The notes beneath the pieces were generated by a model. It was not told where the DNA came from, did not search any database, and worked only from the letters and a program-made list of their open reading frames with translations. DNA of 64,000 nt from Acinetobacter baumannii (lineage in GTDB: Bacteria > Pseudomonadota > Gammaproteobacteria > Pseudomonadales > Moraxellaceae): positions 372,001 to 436,000 of the forward strand of contig NZ_CP046654.1 in the NCBI RefSeq assembly GCF_009759685.1, given 5' to 3'. Position 1 is the first letter of the stretch. The number at the start of each line of letters is the position of its first letter. Positions 37,716-46,646 of this stretch are shown in pieces. Both the position numbers and the translations under genes were made by a program.

Positions 37716-40121
37716 AACTATTTTGTGGTTTTCCAACACAAAACTTAAGGTTCCTTGTTCCACAGTGCTTTTTAGCGGAATATGTAGAGCTTTTAAACGT
37801 GCTATAACTTGTTGGCTAGGATGGCCATAACGGTTATCAAACCCTGCCGATGCAATGGCCAGTTTAGGTTTTAAGGTCGCCAAGAAATCATAAGCCGAAC
37901 TGTGCTTACTTCCATGATGCCCTAGCACCAACACATCTATCTTCAAGTTAGGATAATCTTTTAATAACTCGTATTCAGCTTCCCATCCAGCATCGCCCAT
38001 AATAAGAAAATTTTGGTAACCACCAACTTTTTTAAATTGAAGATATACAACACAAGAATATTGATTCTGATTAGAAGCAACAAAAGCCAGATCTTTTTCT
38101 TTAGGCCATAAAATTTGAATATCTAACTCAGGATAATGCCATTGTTGCCCTTGATAGCAATATTGGAATGGTTGCTTTAAATCATTTGGTAATTGTTCAT
38201 TCGAAATAAGCTGCTTTACAGGAATCTCTTGTTGAATAAGAGGAAACGCGCCACTATGGTCTTGATCAAGATGGGATAGCACAACATGATCTAGTTGTCT
38301 TACGCCTTGCTGACGTAGAAAAGGCACTACAACATTTTGTCCAATACTAAATATTTTTTCATCGTAAGAACCGCCTGTGTCAATTAACCAGTTTTGTTCG
38401 GGATGTTGTAGAAAAATAGCCTGCCCCTGCCCAACATCTAAAATATTAAGCTGAATTTGCTGACTCGTTTTGTTCATAATAACTAAGGGTAAACAACATA
38501 ATATTCCCCAAGTTTTGGGCAGAATTCCTTTAGGTAAAAATAAAATAATAATGGCACAACTAATCGCTAATAAAGACAGTGGCGTCAAGCTTATACCTTG
38601 TAATGGTAAAGAGAGTTTTTCTAATAAGCCCAAACAACTCAGCAATATGCTGAGCAACATATCATTGAAATGAAAAAGCATATTTCCAAATGGTTTTATT
38701 ACAAACCATGCGCAAGCAGCCATGATGTTTAAAGGGACAATAACACCCCCAACAATAGGCACGGCAATAATATTGGTTAATGGAGCAACCCAAGAAATTT
38801 GTTGAAAGAAAAGTAAGGTTAAAGGACTCAATGCAATAAATATTTTGCCTTGAGATTCAATTAACACCTTACTCATAAAAATCATTTTTGAACTCAGACT
38901 CAAAAAATGTTGCTCAGGTAGCTGCGCTATAGTTTGGTAAATTCTTAATAAAATAAAACATGCCCCATAAGACAGCCAAAAACCTGCAGAAAGCACACTA
39001 AACGGGTCCATTAGCAACAGTAGACTTGCACTATATACGAGTAATGTAAAAGGTTTAATAGGTTGTTTTAATAATAGAAAACCAATAAATATAAATGCTG
39101 ATAATAATGTTCGTAGTGCAGGAATTTCGAAACCTACAAATGCAGTATAAATTAAAACACCAAGGCAGCATGGTACAGCCATCAAAACCTGTTTCGGTTT
39201 CCATAAATAAATTTGAGGATAATAACGACTAATAAATTGATGACATGCCCAAGATAACATAATGGCAAAAATGAGCACATGTGGGCCTGAGATCGCCAAT
39301 AAATGACTAATTCCTAATTGTTTGAACTGTAGTTGAGTTTCATCTGATAAAAGACTTTCATCACCTGTCAGCAAAGCTAAAATTAAACCCTTTTGCTGTA
39401 AAGATGAGCTGTTTAATATTTGCCTAAAAGTTAAGCGAAGTTTTTCTATATTTAAACGAAAACTATTGGAAAAAGACTGTTGTTCTTTTAAATGTTGCTG
39501 ATAGCCTAATCGATAGATTTCATCAAGGCTTAAAGGCTCAATATATCTCACGTTAAAACCAGACATAATATTTCGCTGAATAAACCACTTTTCCTGATCA
39601 AAAGCTCCTGGGGTGGCATAACTATGCGCAGGTCTTGTTTTTCCAGATATTCGATAATAGTGACCTAATTCAAGATTCTGATTATTCTTTAATAAATTTT
39701 GATTATTACTTTTTAAATATAGCAACCAATTCACCGGTTCTTTAGAAAGATTTAGAACTTGTGCAGTTTGTTGAACCTTATTATCTTTTTCTTCACTTAA
39801 ACGGTTTATATAAACAATAATGTCGAGATTTCGGGTATCTGTTTCTCTTTGTTCTAATCGTTCAATCAGTGCTTTTTCAGCATAGTGGTAACCAACCATA
39901 AAAAGACTTGTTGTACATAATAAGCAAAACACTGCCTTTAAAAATGGTCGATCACCGAACATGGGGCGTTTATAAAGATAAAAAATAAAGGCAAGTAACA
40001 GTAGAGCCTTGCCCACTTTTTCATATTGCATGATTAAAGGGAAATCTATTCCCATCAATGCAATACCGCCAATCCACCCCAATAGAATAATCTTAAACAT
40101 TGAAAATCTAGTCATTATCAT
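37668..40121 (-). CDS. comEC: ComEC/Rec2 DNA uptake channel
   Basis: ComEC moves single-stranded DNA across the inner membrane in natural transformation. The 817-residue protein has an N-terminal OB-like soluble region (about 70-200), a polytopic competence domain (about 215-500) and a C-terminal metallo-beta-lactamase-like domain with SHLDQDHSGAF and VLGHHGSKHSS. The start is uncertain: ATGs at 40121, 40115 and 40100 all lack a good ribosome binding site, and the frame further upstream begins with TTG. The 3' end overlaps the acyltransferase gene. Confidence 0.9.
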   Translation of the reverse strand: MIMTRFSMFKIILLGWIGGIALMGIDFPLIMQYEKVGKALLLLAFIFYLYKRPMFGDRPFLKAVFCLLCTTSLFMVGYHYAEKALIERLEQRETDTRNLDIIVYINRLSEEKDNKVQQTAQVLNLSKEPVNWLLYLKSNNQNLLKNNQNLELGHYYRISGKTRPAHSYATPGAFDQEKWFIQRNIMSGFNVRYIEPLSLDEIYRLGYQQHLKEQQSFSNSFRLNIEKLRLTFRQILNSSSLQQKGLILALLTGDESLLSDETQLQFKQLGISHLLAISGPHVLIFAIMLSWACHQFISRYYPQIYLWKPKQVLMAVPCCLGVLIYTAFVGFEIPALRTLLSAFIFIGFLLLKQPIKPFTLLVYSASLLLLMDPFSVLSAGFWLSYGACFILLRIYQTIAQLPEQHFLSLSSKMIFMSKVLIESQGKIFIALSPLTLLFFQQISWVAPLTNIIAVPIVGGVIVPLNIMAACAWFVIKPFGNMLFHFNDMLLSILLSCLGLLEKLSLPLQGISLTPLSLLAISCAIIILFLPKGILPKTWGILCCLPLVIMNKTSQQIQLNILDVGQGQAIFLQHPEQNWLIDTGGSYDEKIFSIGQNVVVPFLRQQGVRQLDHVVLSHLDQDHSGAFPLIQQEIPVKQLISNEQLPNDLKQPFQYCYQGQQWHYPELDIQILWPKEKDLAFVASNQNQYSCVVYLQFKKVGGYQNFLIMGDAGWEAEYELLKDYPNLKIDVLVLGHHGSKHSSAYDFLATLKPKLAIASAGFDNRYGHPSQQVIARLKALHIPLKSTVEQGTLSFVLENHKIVLHDRRLDRLWLSRGF

Positions 40122-40134
40122 TTTAGGGGCAAAA

Positions 40135-40160
40135 TTAAAGCCCAACTCAGTGGGCTTTAA
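40135..40160 (-). terminator. Terminator of the lolCD unit
   Basis: TTAAAGCCCA (40135-40144) and TGGGCTTTAA (40151-40160) form a 10-bp stem. Read leftward it is followed by TTTT after a short A pair, and it lies 25 bases after the lolD stop. Confidence 0.8.
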
Positions 40161-40184
40161 CAATGTGATTTAATGACAATTTTT

Positions 40185-40871
40185 TTAAGAACCGTTTACC
40201 CACAGCCCATCTTCCATATGTAAGATTGAATCTGCTGCCTGAGCTAATTGCTCATCATGGGTCACAATTAACATTGCCATGTTTAGTTCTTTCTTAAGAT
40301 CGGTAAGCAACTCGAAAATACCTACTGCTGTTTTACGATCTAGGTTACCCGTAGGCTCATCAGCTAGTACTACCGCAGGCTTAGTCACTAATGCACGAGC
40401 AAGTGCAACACGTTGACGCTCACCACCTGAAAGTTCACCTGGTTTATGGTCCATACGATGAGATAGCCCAACTCGATCTAGCAAATATTCAGCCTGCGCC
40501 TTTACCGACTTATATTGACTGTCTGCTCGAAGCATTAAAGGCATCGCTACATTTTCAAGAGCGGTAAATTCAGGTAATAAATGGTGGAACTGGTAAACAA
40601 AACCTAAGTATTGGTTACGTTGAAAGCCACGTTCCGCTTCACCCAAGTTATCAAAGCGCTGACCATTCAAAAATACCTGTCCTTTAGTCGGCTGATCTAA
40701 GCCACCAAGTACATGCAACAAAGTACTTTTACCTGAACCACTTGCTCCGACAATAGATACAAACTGCCCTGCTTCCACTTGTAAAGAGAGACCTTTAATG
40801 ACTTCAACCTTAGATTTACCGTCATCAAAATGTTTATAAATATCTTTTGCTTCTAAAACGACTTTACTCAT
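40185..40871 (-). CDS. lolD: Lipoprotein-releasing ABC transporter ATPase LolD
   Basis: LolD powers extraction of outer-membrane lipoproteins from the inner membrane. Walker A is GASGSGKST, the signature LSGGERQR, and Walker B VVLADEPT. The ATG at 40871 (228 residues) is the natural start and overlaps the lolC stop by eight bases. The upstream in-frame extension is not typical. Confidence 0.94.
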   Translation of the reverse strand: MSKVVLEAKDIYKHFDDGKSKVEVIKGLSLQVEAGQFVSIVGASGSGKSTLLHVLGGLDQPTKGQVFLNGQRFDNLGEAERGFQRNQYLGFVYQFHHLLPEFTALENVAMPLMLRADSQYKSVKAQAEYLLDRVGLSHRMDHKPGELSGGERQRVALARALVTKPAVVLADEPTGNLDRKTAVGIFELLTDLKKELNMAMLIVTHDEQLAQAADSILHMEDGLWVNGS

Positions 40872-42099
40872 AACGCAATGCCTCGGCAGGTTGAACTTTG
40901 GCTGCACGAAGCGCCGGATAAATAGTTGCCAAGAAACTTAAGAGTAAAGAAACAATCACAATGATTGTCACGTCTTGCCATCTTAAGTAAGAAGGTAAGT
41001 AATGTACAAAATAGGCATCGAACAGATTAAGTCCGAGAACATTATTAAACCAAGAAATAATATCGCTGATCGTAAGTGCCAGAATAACCCCTAAAACCGT
41101 ACCCGCAACTGTACCGATCACACCAATAACCGTACCTTGCACCATAAAGATTTTAGTAATCATAGATGGCGATGCACCTAAAGTACGTAAAATTGCAATG
41201 TCTGATTTTTTGTCAGTCACGACCATAACTAAAGACGAAACAATGTTAAATGCAGCAACTACAATAATTAGTACAAGCAATAAACCGACTAATGTTTTTT
41301 CCATTTGGATGGCATTAAATAAGTTGCCATGTGTATAGGTCCAGTTTGTTGCGTAGAAATTACTTGGCAAATTCTTCACAATGTCATCGGCAACTTGAGG
41401 AGCGGCAAAAATGTCATCTAATTTTAGACGAACGCCTTGAGCGCCATCAGGTAAACGCAATAAAGTTGAAGCATCATATAAAGCAATGTATCCAACCATC
41501 GAGTCAACTTCAGCACCTACACTGAAAATACCCACCACTTTAAAGCGTTTAAAACGAGGTACAACACCAGCTGGAGATGGAGTCGCTTCAGGTAAAACCA
41601 ATGTCACGCTATCGTTTAGACGTAAGCCAAGCGAATCGGCCATGTCTTTACCAAGTACGATACCGAATTCACCTTTTTTAAGTGAGTCGAGGCTACCGGC
41701 AACAATATGATTTTGAATGATAGAGACATTCTTTTCATATTTAGGGTCAATACCCGTCACCATAATACCTGCCACTTGCCCTTGAGCAGTTAACATACCT
41801 TGCAATTGGGTAAAAGGTGCAACTCCAGTCACGTGGGGATGATTTTCAACTCGTTTAACCAGTTCAGGCCAATCCGTAAGGATTTGCGTCGATGAAACTG
41901 TCGCTTGCGGTACCATTCCCAAAACACGATTTTTTAATTCGCGGTCGAAACCGTTCATTACAGAAAGTACCGTAATTAGTACAGCGACACCAAGTGTCAA
42001 ACCGACCATCGAAACCAATGCAATAAAAGAAATAAAATGATTACTGCGTCGAGCGCGAGTATATCTCAACCCTATATACAGTGAGATTGGTTTAAACAT
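40864..42099 (-). CDS. lolC: Lipoprotein-releasing ABC transporter permease LolC/LolE
   Basis: The 411-residue permease has an N-terminal helix (SNHFISFIALVSMVGLTLGVAVLI), a large periplasmic domain (about 50-265) and three C-terminal helices of the FtsX type, with conserved SDIAILRTLGASP before the last pair. Only one permease gene is present, as in Acinetobacter and other species that use a LolF-like homodimer rather than LolC plus LolE. The start at 42099 is chosen from family similarity. ATGs at 42120 and 42144 are alternatives and ribosome binding evidence is weak for all. Confidence 0.9.
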   Translation of the reverse strand: MFKPISLYIGLRYTRARRSNHFISFIALVSMVGLTLGVAVLITVLSVMNGFDRELKNRVLGMVPQATVSSTQILTDWPELVKRVENHPHVTGVAPFTQLQGMLTAQGQVAGIMVTGIDPKYEKNVSIIQNHIVAGSLDSLKKGEFGIVLGKDMADSLGLRLNDSVTLVLPEATPSPAGVVPRFKRFKVVGIFSVGAEVDSMVGYIALYDASTLLRLPDGAQGVRLKLDDIFAAPQVADDIVKNLPSNFYATNWTYTHGNLFNAIQMEKTLVGLLLVLIIVVAAFNIVSSLVMVVTDKKSDIAILRTLGASPSMITKIFMVQGTVIGVIGTVAGTVLGVILALTISDIISWFNNVLGLNLFDAYFVHYLPSYLRWQDVTIIVIVSLLLSFLATIYPALRAAKVQPAEALRYE

Positions 42100-42346
42100 A
42101 CCTTCTAAATCCAAGGTCATTGATGGAAAAAGAGAAGTGTTCATTCACACTTCTTATTTAGCCATATCGTTAGATGCTGTATTAAGGCTTAAAAATCAGT
42201 AAGTTCTGATCTATCCTTAACAATCCTAATATTATATTGCTGCGCTATTTTCTACTACTTAAGATATGAGATCAATTTGATCATGCATTTAGCTACGAAT
42301 TAGAACAATTTAATGAATAAGCTCAACAAATTACCCTCATCTTCTC

Positions 42347-43255
42347 CTACTTAGACTTAATATGTTGAGCAAAATTACGATTTGCTTGAATGTCTTTATA
42401 AAAATATAGAAATAGACCAAATAAGATAATGAAAGCTCCCACAAAAACCATAATCGACAATTGTTCATGGTTTAAAACAGCTCCAATGATCATTGCTAGC
42501 ATTGGTGTAATGACTGTCGTTAACGATAAAGTGGTCGGTTTTATATTCTGAACAAGTTTGAAATAACAGAACATAGCCACAAGTGAAGCCATCAGAACTG
42601 TATAAATTAATGCAAATAAAGATTTAGCTTGTGGTAAATGAGTCGGTGCATATTGCCAAATAAATGGAATAAGGCAGCTTGCCAAAATTGAAGAAACCAA
42701 GATCGAACCAGTCGCCTGAGCCATTGGCTGAATTTTGGCATTCACTTTCTTTACCCAAAATATAGAAAATGAATAAACAAAAACGCTGACCAACATTAAG
42801 ACAATGCCAAATGGATGCACATGTTGATTTGAACCATTTAAACAAATGATCGCTAGTCCACAAACAGCAACAACCATACCTAGCCACTGCAATTTAAAAA
42901 GATACTGACCAAAAGCAAAACGACCAATCAACCCAGCCATAATAGGCGCTAGACCAAACATCAAGGCAATCATGCCAGAACTTAAATATTGGGTCGCAGC
43001 ATAGGTAAAAATTTGCGAGCCGATTAAACTAAAAGACCCTGCAAAATAACTATGTAAAGCTTGTTTATGAGTTGGAAAAGAAGTTTTTAGAACAAGTAAA
43101 ACAATAACCGACAGAGGCAAAGCTATATAAAACCGTAACAGTAAAGCCCACATGACATGTAAGTCAGATACGCTCCATACAATGGCTAAAGGTGTCGTTG
43201 CCCAGATAAATACAAGCAAGACATAAGTTGAAGCCAAGTTGGTTTGGGATGGCAT
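42347..43255 (-). CDS. EamA/DMT-superfamily transporter
   Basis: The 302-residue inner-membrane protein has ten hydrophobic helices in two EamA repeats (LVFIWATTPLAIVWS opening the first, the second from FGIVLMLVSVFVYSFSIF). GLAPIMAGLIGRF and the TTVITPMLAMIIGA-like segment are typical. It probably exports a small metabolite or amino acid, but the substrate is unknown. It is 10 bases downstream of the YaiI-like gene, so the two may share a transcript. Confidence 0.88.
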   Translation of the reverse strand: MPSQTNLASTYVLLVFIWATTPLAIVWSVSDLHVMWALLLRFYIALPLSVIVLLVLKTSFPTHKQALHSYFAGSFSLIGSQIFTYAATQYLSSGMIALMFGLAPIMAGLIGRFAFGQYLFKLQWLGMVVAVCGLAIICLNGSNQHVHPFGIVLMLVSVFVYSFSIFWVKKVNAKIQPMAQATGSILVSSILASCLIPFIWQYAPTHLPQAKSLFALIYTVLMASLVAMFCYFKLVQNIKPTTLSLTTVITPMLAMIIGAVLNHEQLSIMVFVGAFIILFGLFLYFYKDIQANRNFAQHIKSK

Positions 43256-43265
43256 AAGAGGCTCA

Positions 43266-43733
43266 CTAAGCAGTTTTACGTTTTTGCTTTAAAATCGTTT
43301 GGTCGAGTGCACTAGAAAATTCGCGCTTATCACGTTCTGAAATAGGTGGTGGACCACCCGTCTGTACTCCTGCGCCGCGCAGCGTATCCATAAAATCACG
43401 TAAGTGCAAACGTGCTTTTACGTTCGCTGTGGTATACACCTCACCACGTGGGTGAATCGCAATACCACCTTTCTCAATAACTTGAGCTGCGAGTGGAATA
43501 TCTTGCGTAATGACAATGTCATTTTCAGACATACGATTCACAATTTCCTGATCGGCTTGATCGGCTCCACTTAAAACTTGCAGAGATTTAATACGCACTG
43601 AAGGGGTAATACCGACATTTTGATTGGCTACAAAAATCACTTCTAATTGATAACGATCCGAAGCTCTTAAAATGACTTCACGCAAAATTTTAGGTAATGC
43701 ATCTGCGTCTACCCACAACTTGAATGGCAGCAC
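43266..43733 (-). CDS. YaiI/YqxD family protein (DUF188)
   Basis: This 155-residue protein has the family opening [11 protein letters not shown] with conserved acidic residues, [19 protein letters not shown], and [10 protein letters not shown] near the end. The fold resembles PIN-like nucleases, but no activity is established. Start codons are non-ATG here: GTG at 43733 follows AGAG at good spacing and matches the family start. GTG at 43751 is the alternative. It precedes the DMT transporter gene. Confidence 0.85.
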
Positions 43734-44007
43734 GTTATTCTCTATTTCCACTAAAAATATAAGTCTAACAGATGCATTTCATTAGAGAATAGCGCTAAAT
43801 ATAAAACTTGTTTTTTAAATTTAATTTGAACAATACGTTAATGATTATTTATATGCACTCTTAACAACACATGTTTTGCTAGATGGAGAACTTTTTAATA
43901 ACTAAATACGTGCTTTTACAAGAGAATTTACATATGTTGACTTGAAAAATAGCAATTACCCTCGATTTAATATATCAAGTGAGATAAACCCAACATCAAT
44001 CGTACCT

Positions 44008-44949
44008 ATGAAAAATCAAAACAGTCCAGAAGTTATTACGGTAAACGACCAAAATTTTGGTAGTCATGGAGAGCATTGGAATCTACTGACTTCCCATCCA
44101 GAGACAGATGTACCAAAATGGCTTGGACTAGCGCTTGATGCTCCTGTAATGCCAATGGGTTTATGCCAAAATGAAGACGAAATGGATCAATCTTTTTGGC
44201 TCATTCAAGGCCCACAAGGTCAGAAGGTCACCATTAATCAAATTATTGCAGTTGAAAATCAAAAACCTCGCGCTTTAAAAACTGCCTTCCCGAGTTTTGA
44301 TAGTCCCTATCAATATAATGCCCAAATTGAGCGCATCATTACTTGTGACTCTGCTACTCAAGCAGTATTAAGTTTAAAATTAAATAAAAGTACAACGATT
44401 TATGCATTTGATAATTTATTTAGCGTTAATCGTTGCCAATATGATAAAACCCAAACTTATCAAGTCCAATTTAATGCATGGGCCTATGAATTAGAATCAG
44501 TGCCTGCGGGAGAAACAATTGTCGTAGATGATCCAGCGTCAATTAAACATCACCGTGCATTAAATGCGATTTTAACTGAGCATAATGGAATTGCACCCGA
44601 AAACCTACAAGAACTGATTAATGAATGGCAACCAAAAACTAAAGAAGATCAAGAACCTGTAACGGTTGATTTTTCTAAAATGGTTGCATATTTATATGGA
44701 GAAAATCTTGGTCAAGAAGATGAAGCTTGGTTCCAAGGTAATATTGTCGGTAAAACTTCAATGTCATTTATGGGTGCAGAATATACCCTTTATGATGTCA
44801 CTTTAGTTTTAGAAGACAACCTTCCTGCCATATTAGTGCGCATTGCTACAAAAAATGATTTGTACAAAAACTTTAATATTGGTGAATATATTCGTGGCAA
44901 TATCTGGATTCAGGCGAATATTTATGCTAAAAATAGTGAAACTAATTGA
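44008..44949 (+). CDS. Hypothetical cytoplasmic protein
   Basis: From the ATG at 44008 the product is 313 residues. The longer frame begins with TTG at 43942 and would add 22 residues. The protein is acidic and soluble, with no signal or helix. A Trp-rich N-terminal half (HWNLLTSHPETDVPKWLGLA, SFWLIQGPQGQKVTINQI) is followed by a C-terminal half with DEAWFQGNIVGKTS and GEYIRGNIWIQANIY, which looks like a beta-barrel or OB-like region. I do not recognise a family. It is followed by a 48-codon membrane-protein gene. Confidence 0.75.
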   Translation: MKNQNSPEVITVNDQNFGSHGEHWNLLTSHPETDVPKWLGLALDAPVMPMGLCQNEDEMDQSFWLIQGPQGQKVTINQIIAVENQKPRALKTAFPSFDSPYQYNAQIERIITCDSATQAVLSLKLNKSTTIYAFDNLFSVNRCQYDKTQTYQVQFNAWAYELESVPAGETIVVDDPASIKHHRALNAILTEHNGIAPENLQELINEWQPKTKEDQEPVTVDFSKMVAYLYGENLGQEDEAWFQGNIVGKTSMSFMGAEYTLYDVTLVLEDNLPAILVRIATKNDLYKNFNIGEYIRGNIWIQANIYAKNSETN

Positions 44950-44982
44950 ATTTCACTAATATTTTAAAAATTAGGCTATTGA

Positions 44983-45129
44983 ATGAAGATTATACCTGAA
45001 CAAACCACCAGCCTCATTCAAACTAGTAACCCACGTATAAGGGTCGATACTGGTGCGTTTTGCTTTTTCGTTTTAGGTATGTTCTTAGCCGCAATTATGA
45101 TACATCAATTTGGTTTTATGCCTTTTTAA
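44983..45129 (+). CDS. 48-residue single-pass membrane protein
   Basis: A frame from the ATG at 44983 to TAA at 45127-45129 encodes a hydrophilic N-terminus (MKIIPEQTTSLIQTSNPRIR) followed by one hydrophobic helix (FCFFVLGMFLAAIMIHQFGF). It lies 33 bases after the hypothetical gene and directly before a terminator, so the pair may be one transcript. TTAGG upstream is a modest ribosome binding site. Its function is unknown. Confidence 0.6.
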   Translation: MKIIPEQTTSLIQTSNPRIRVDTGAFCFFVLGMFLAAIMIHQFGFMPF

Positions 45130-45146
45130 TTGATCATTTATATAAA

Positions 45147-45175
45147 AATAAAGCCCTCTTTTTGAGGGCTTTATT
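45147..45175. terminator. Bidirectional terminator before serC
   Basis: AATAAAGCCCTC (45147-45158) pairs with GAGGGCTTTATT (45164-45175) around five T residues, between convergent units. Confidence 0.9.
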
Positions 45176-45186
45176 CATTTTATGAC

Positions 45187-46266
45187 TTAACCATTACGTT
45201 TAGCAAAATCATCCATAAAGCGGATAAGCGCCTGAACGCCTTCTAATGGTACAGCGTTATAAATACTTGCACGCATACCACCTACTGAGCGGTGACCTGC
45301 CAAGTTCAATAAGTGATTTGCTTCAGCTTCTTTCAAGAATTGCTTTTCTAAAGCTTCATCTGCCAAAGTAAATGGTACATTCATGATTGAACGATTTGGA
45401 ATAGCAATCGGGTTATTATAAAAGTCGCTTGAATCGATATAGCCATAGAGTAACTGAGCTTTTTCAAGGTTAACTTTATGGATAGCATCTACCCCACCCT
45501 GCTCTAGTAACCATTCAAATACTAAACCAGACAAGTACCAAGCATAAGTCGATGGTGTATTTACCATAGAGCCATTCTTGGCTTGATCAGCATATTTTAA
45601 AATGCTTGGAATTTCTGCTTTAGCTTGATCCAGTAAGTCATCACGGATAATAACAATTGTTAAACCAGCAGGACCAATATTTTTTTGCGCACCTGCATAG
45701 ATGAGACCAAATTTCGAAACATCAAGTGGAGCAGATAAAATGCTTGATGAGAAGTCACATACCAGTGGTGCTTTAACATCAGGAACACCAGCAAACTGTA
45801 AACCGCCAATTGTTTCGTTATCAGCATAATGGACATAAGCTGCATCGTCAGACAAGTTCCATTCGCTTTGCTCAGAAATGGCGAACTTACCGTCTACTTT
45901 AATACCAGCTTCTACAACATTAATATCGCCATAACGTTTTGCTTCTTTTAAAGCTTTTTCAGACCAAATTCCAGTATGGATATAATCTGCTTTGTTATTT
46001 TTTCCAAGCAGGTTTAAAGGAATTGCTGAAAATTGTAATGACGCGCCACCTTGTAAAAATAGCACTTTATAGTTTTCAGGAATATTCATGAGCTTACGCA
46101 AATCTGCTTCAGCTTTTTCCGCAACAGCAACATAGTCAGCACTACGGTGACTCATTTCCATGATGGATAGACCCTTACCTTGCCAATCCAACAATTCTTG
46201 TTGAGCTTTTTCTAAAACGGCAGTAGGTAATGCAGCAGGACCAGCACAGAAATTGTACGCGCGCAT
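45187..46266 (-). CDS. serC: Phosphoserine aminotransferase
   Basis: SerC transaminates 3-phosphohydroxypyruvate with glutamate in serine synthesis and also serves pyridoxal phosphate synthesis. The PLP lysine lies in YAGAQKNIGPAGLT, and NFCAGPAALP is the family opening. AAGGGAA sets the start at 46266 (359 residues). The frame continues to 46308 without support. It is monocistronic. Confidence 0.96.
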   Translation of the reverse strand: MRAYNFCAGPAALPTAVLEKAQQELLDWQGKGLSIMEMSHRSADYVAVAEKAEADLRKLMNIPENYKVLFLQGGASLQFSAIPLNLLGKNNKADYIHTGIWSEKALKEAKRYGDINVVEAGIKVDGKFAISEQSEWNLSDDAAYVHYADNETIGGLQFAGVPDVKAPLVCDFSSSILSAPLDVSKFGLIYAGAQKNIGPAGLTIVIIRDDLLDQAKAEIPSILKYADQAKNGSMVNTPSTYAWYLSGLVFEWLLEQGGVDAIHKVNLEKAQLLYGYIDSSDFYNNPIAIPNRSIMNVPFTLADEALEKQFLKEAEANHLLNLAGHRSVGGMRASIYNAVPLEGVQALIRFMDDFAKRNG

Positions 46267-46646
46267 GATTTTTCCCTTGTAAAAGTGAAACACAATAAAA
46301 AAAGGCATTTAACCACAGATTGCTTAAGGTTGCAGCAGCTTCTCTAGTAAATATTTCAATGCTAGGGCGTATTTAGGCCTATTTTTTCAATAACTATTTT
46401 ATTTATTTCCTTGCTTTCACTTATTTTTTTTATAAGTTTTATTAAATAAAGTTCAACTTGACTTGTGAATATAGTTTCCCATACTGTGATAAACATATAA
46501 AAACTTGCTGTATGATTTTCCATCAAGCAAAAATAAACTCAAAATCATTTTGTGCTTTTATACAATTGTATAATAAACAATATGATAATTGAATTTAATA
46601 ACAAGAAATTTAAACTATAAGGGATGATCAAAAATTGTTATATAAA
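46267..46646. other. Divergent spacer serC / export operon
   Basis: These roughly 380 bases hold both divergent promoters. For the rightward operon, TTGACT at 46458-46463 with CATACT at 46480-46485 (16-base spacer) is the better pair, giving a leader of about 150 bases. TATAAT at 46569-46574 is an alternative -10 without a good -35. AAGGG at 46619-46623 is the ribosome binding site. I see no coding frame. Confidence 0.45.
46458..46485 (+). promoter_or_regulatory. Candidate promoter of the export operon
   Basis: A TTGACT -35 (five of six) and a CATACT -10 (four of six) are separated by 16 bases. The distance to the gene start is long, so part of the leader may be regulatory. Confidence 0.4.

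Noticed and set aside
46267..46308. N-terminal extension of serC
   Set aside because: AAGGGAA is correctly spaced for the start at 46266 and the known SerC N-terminus begins there.
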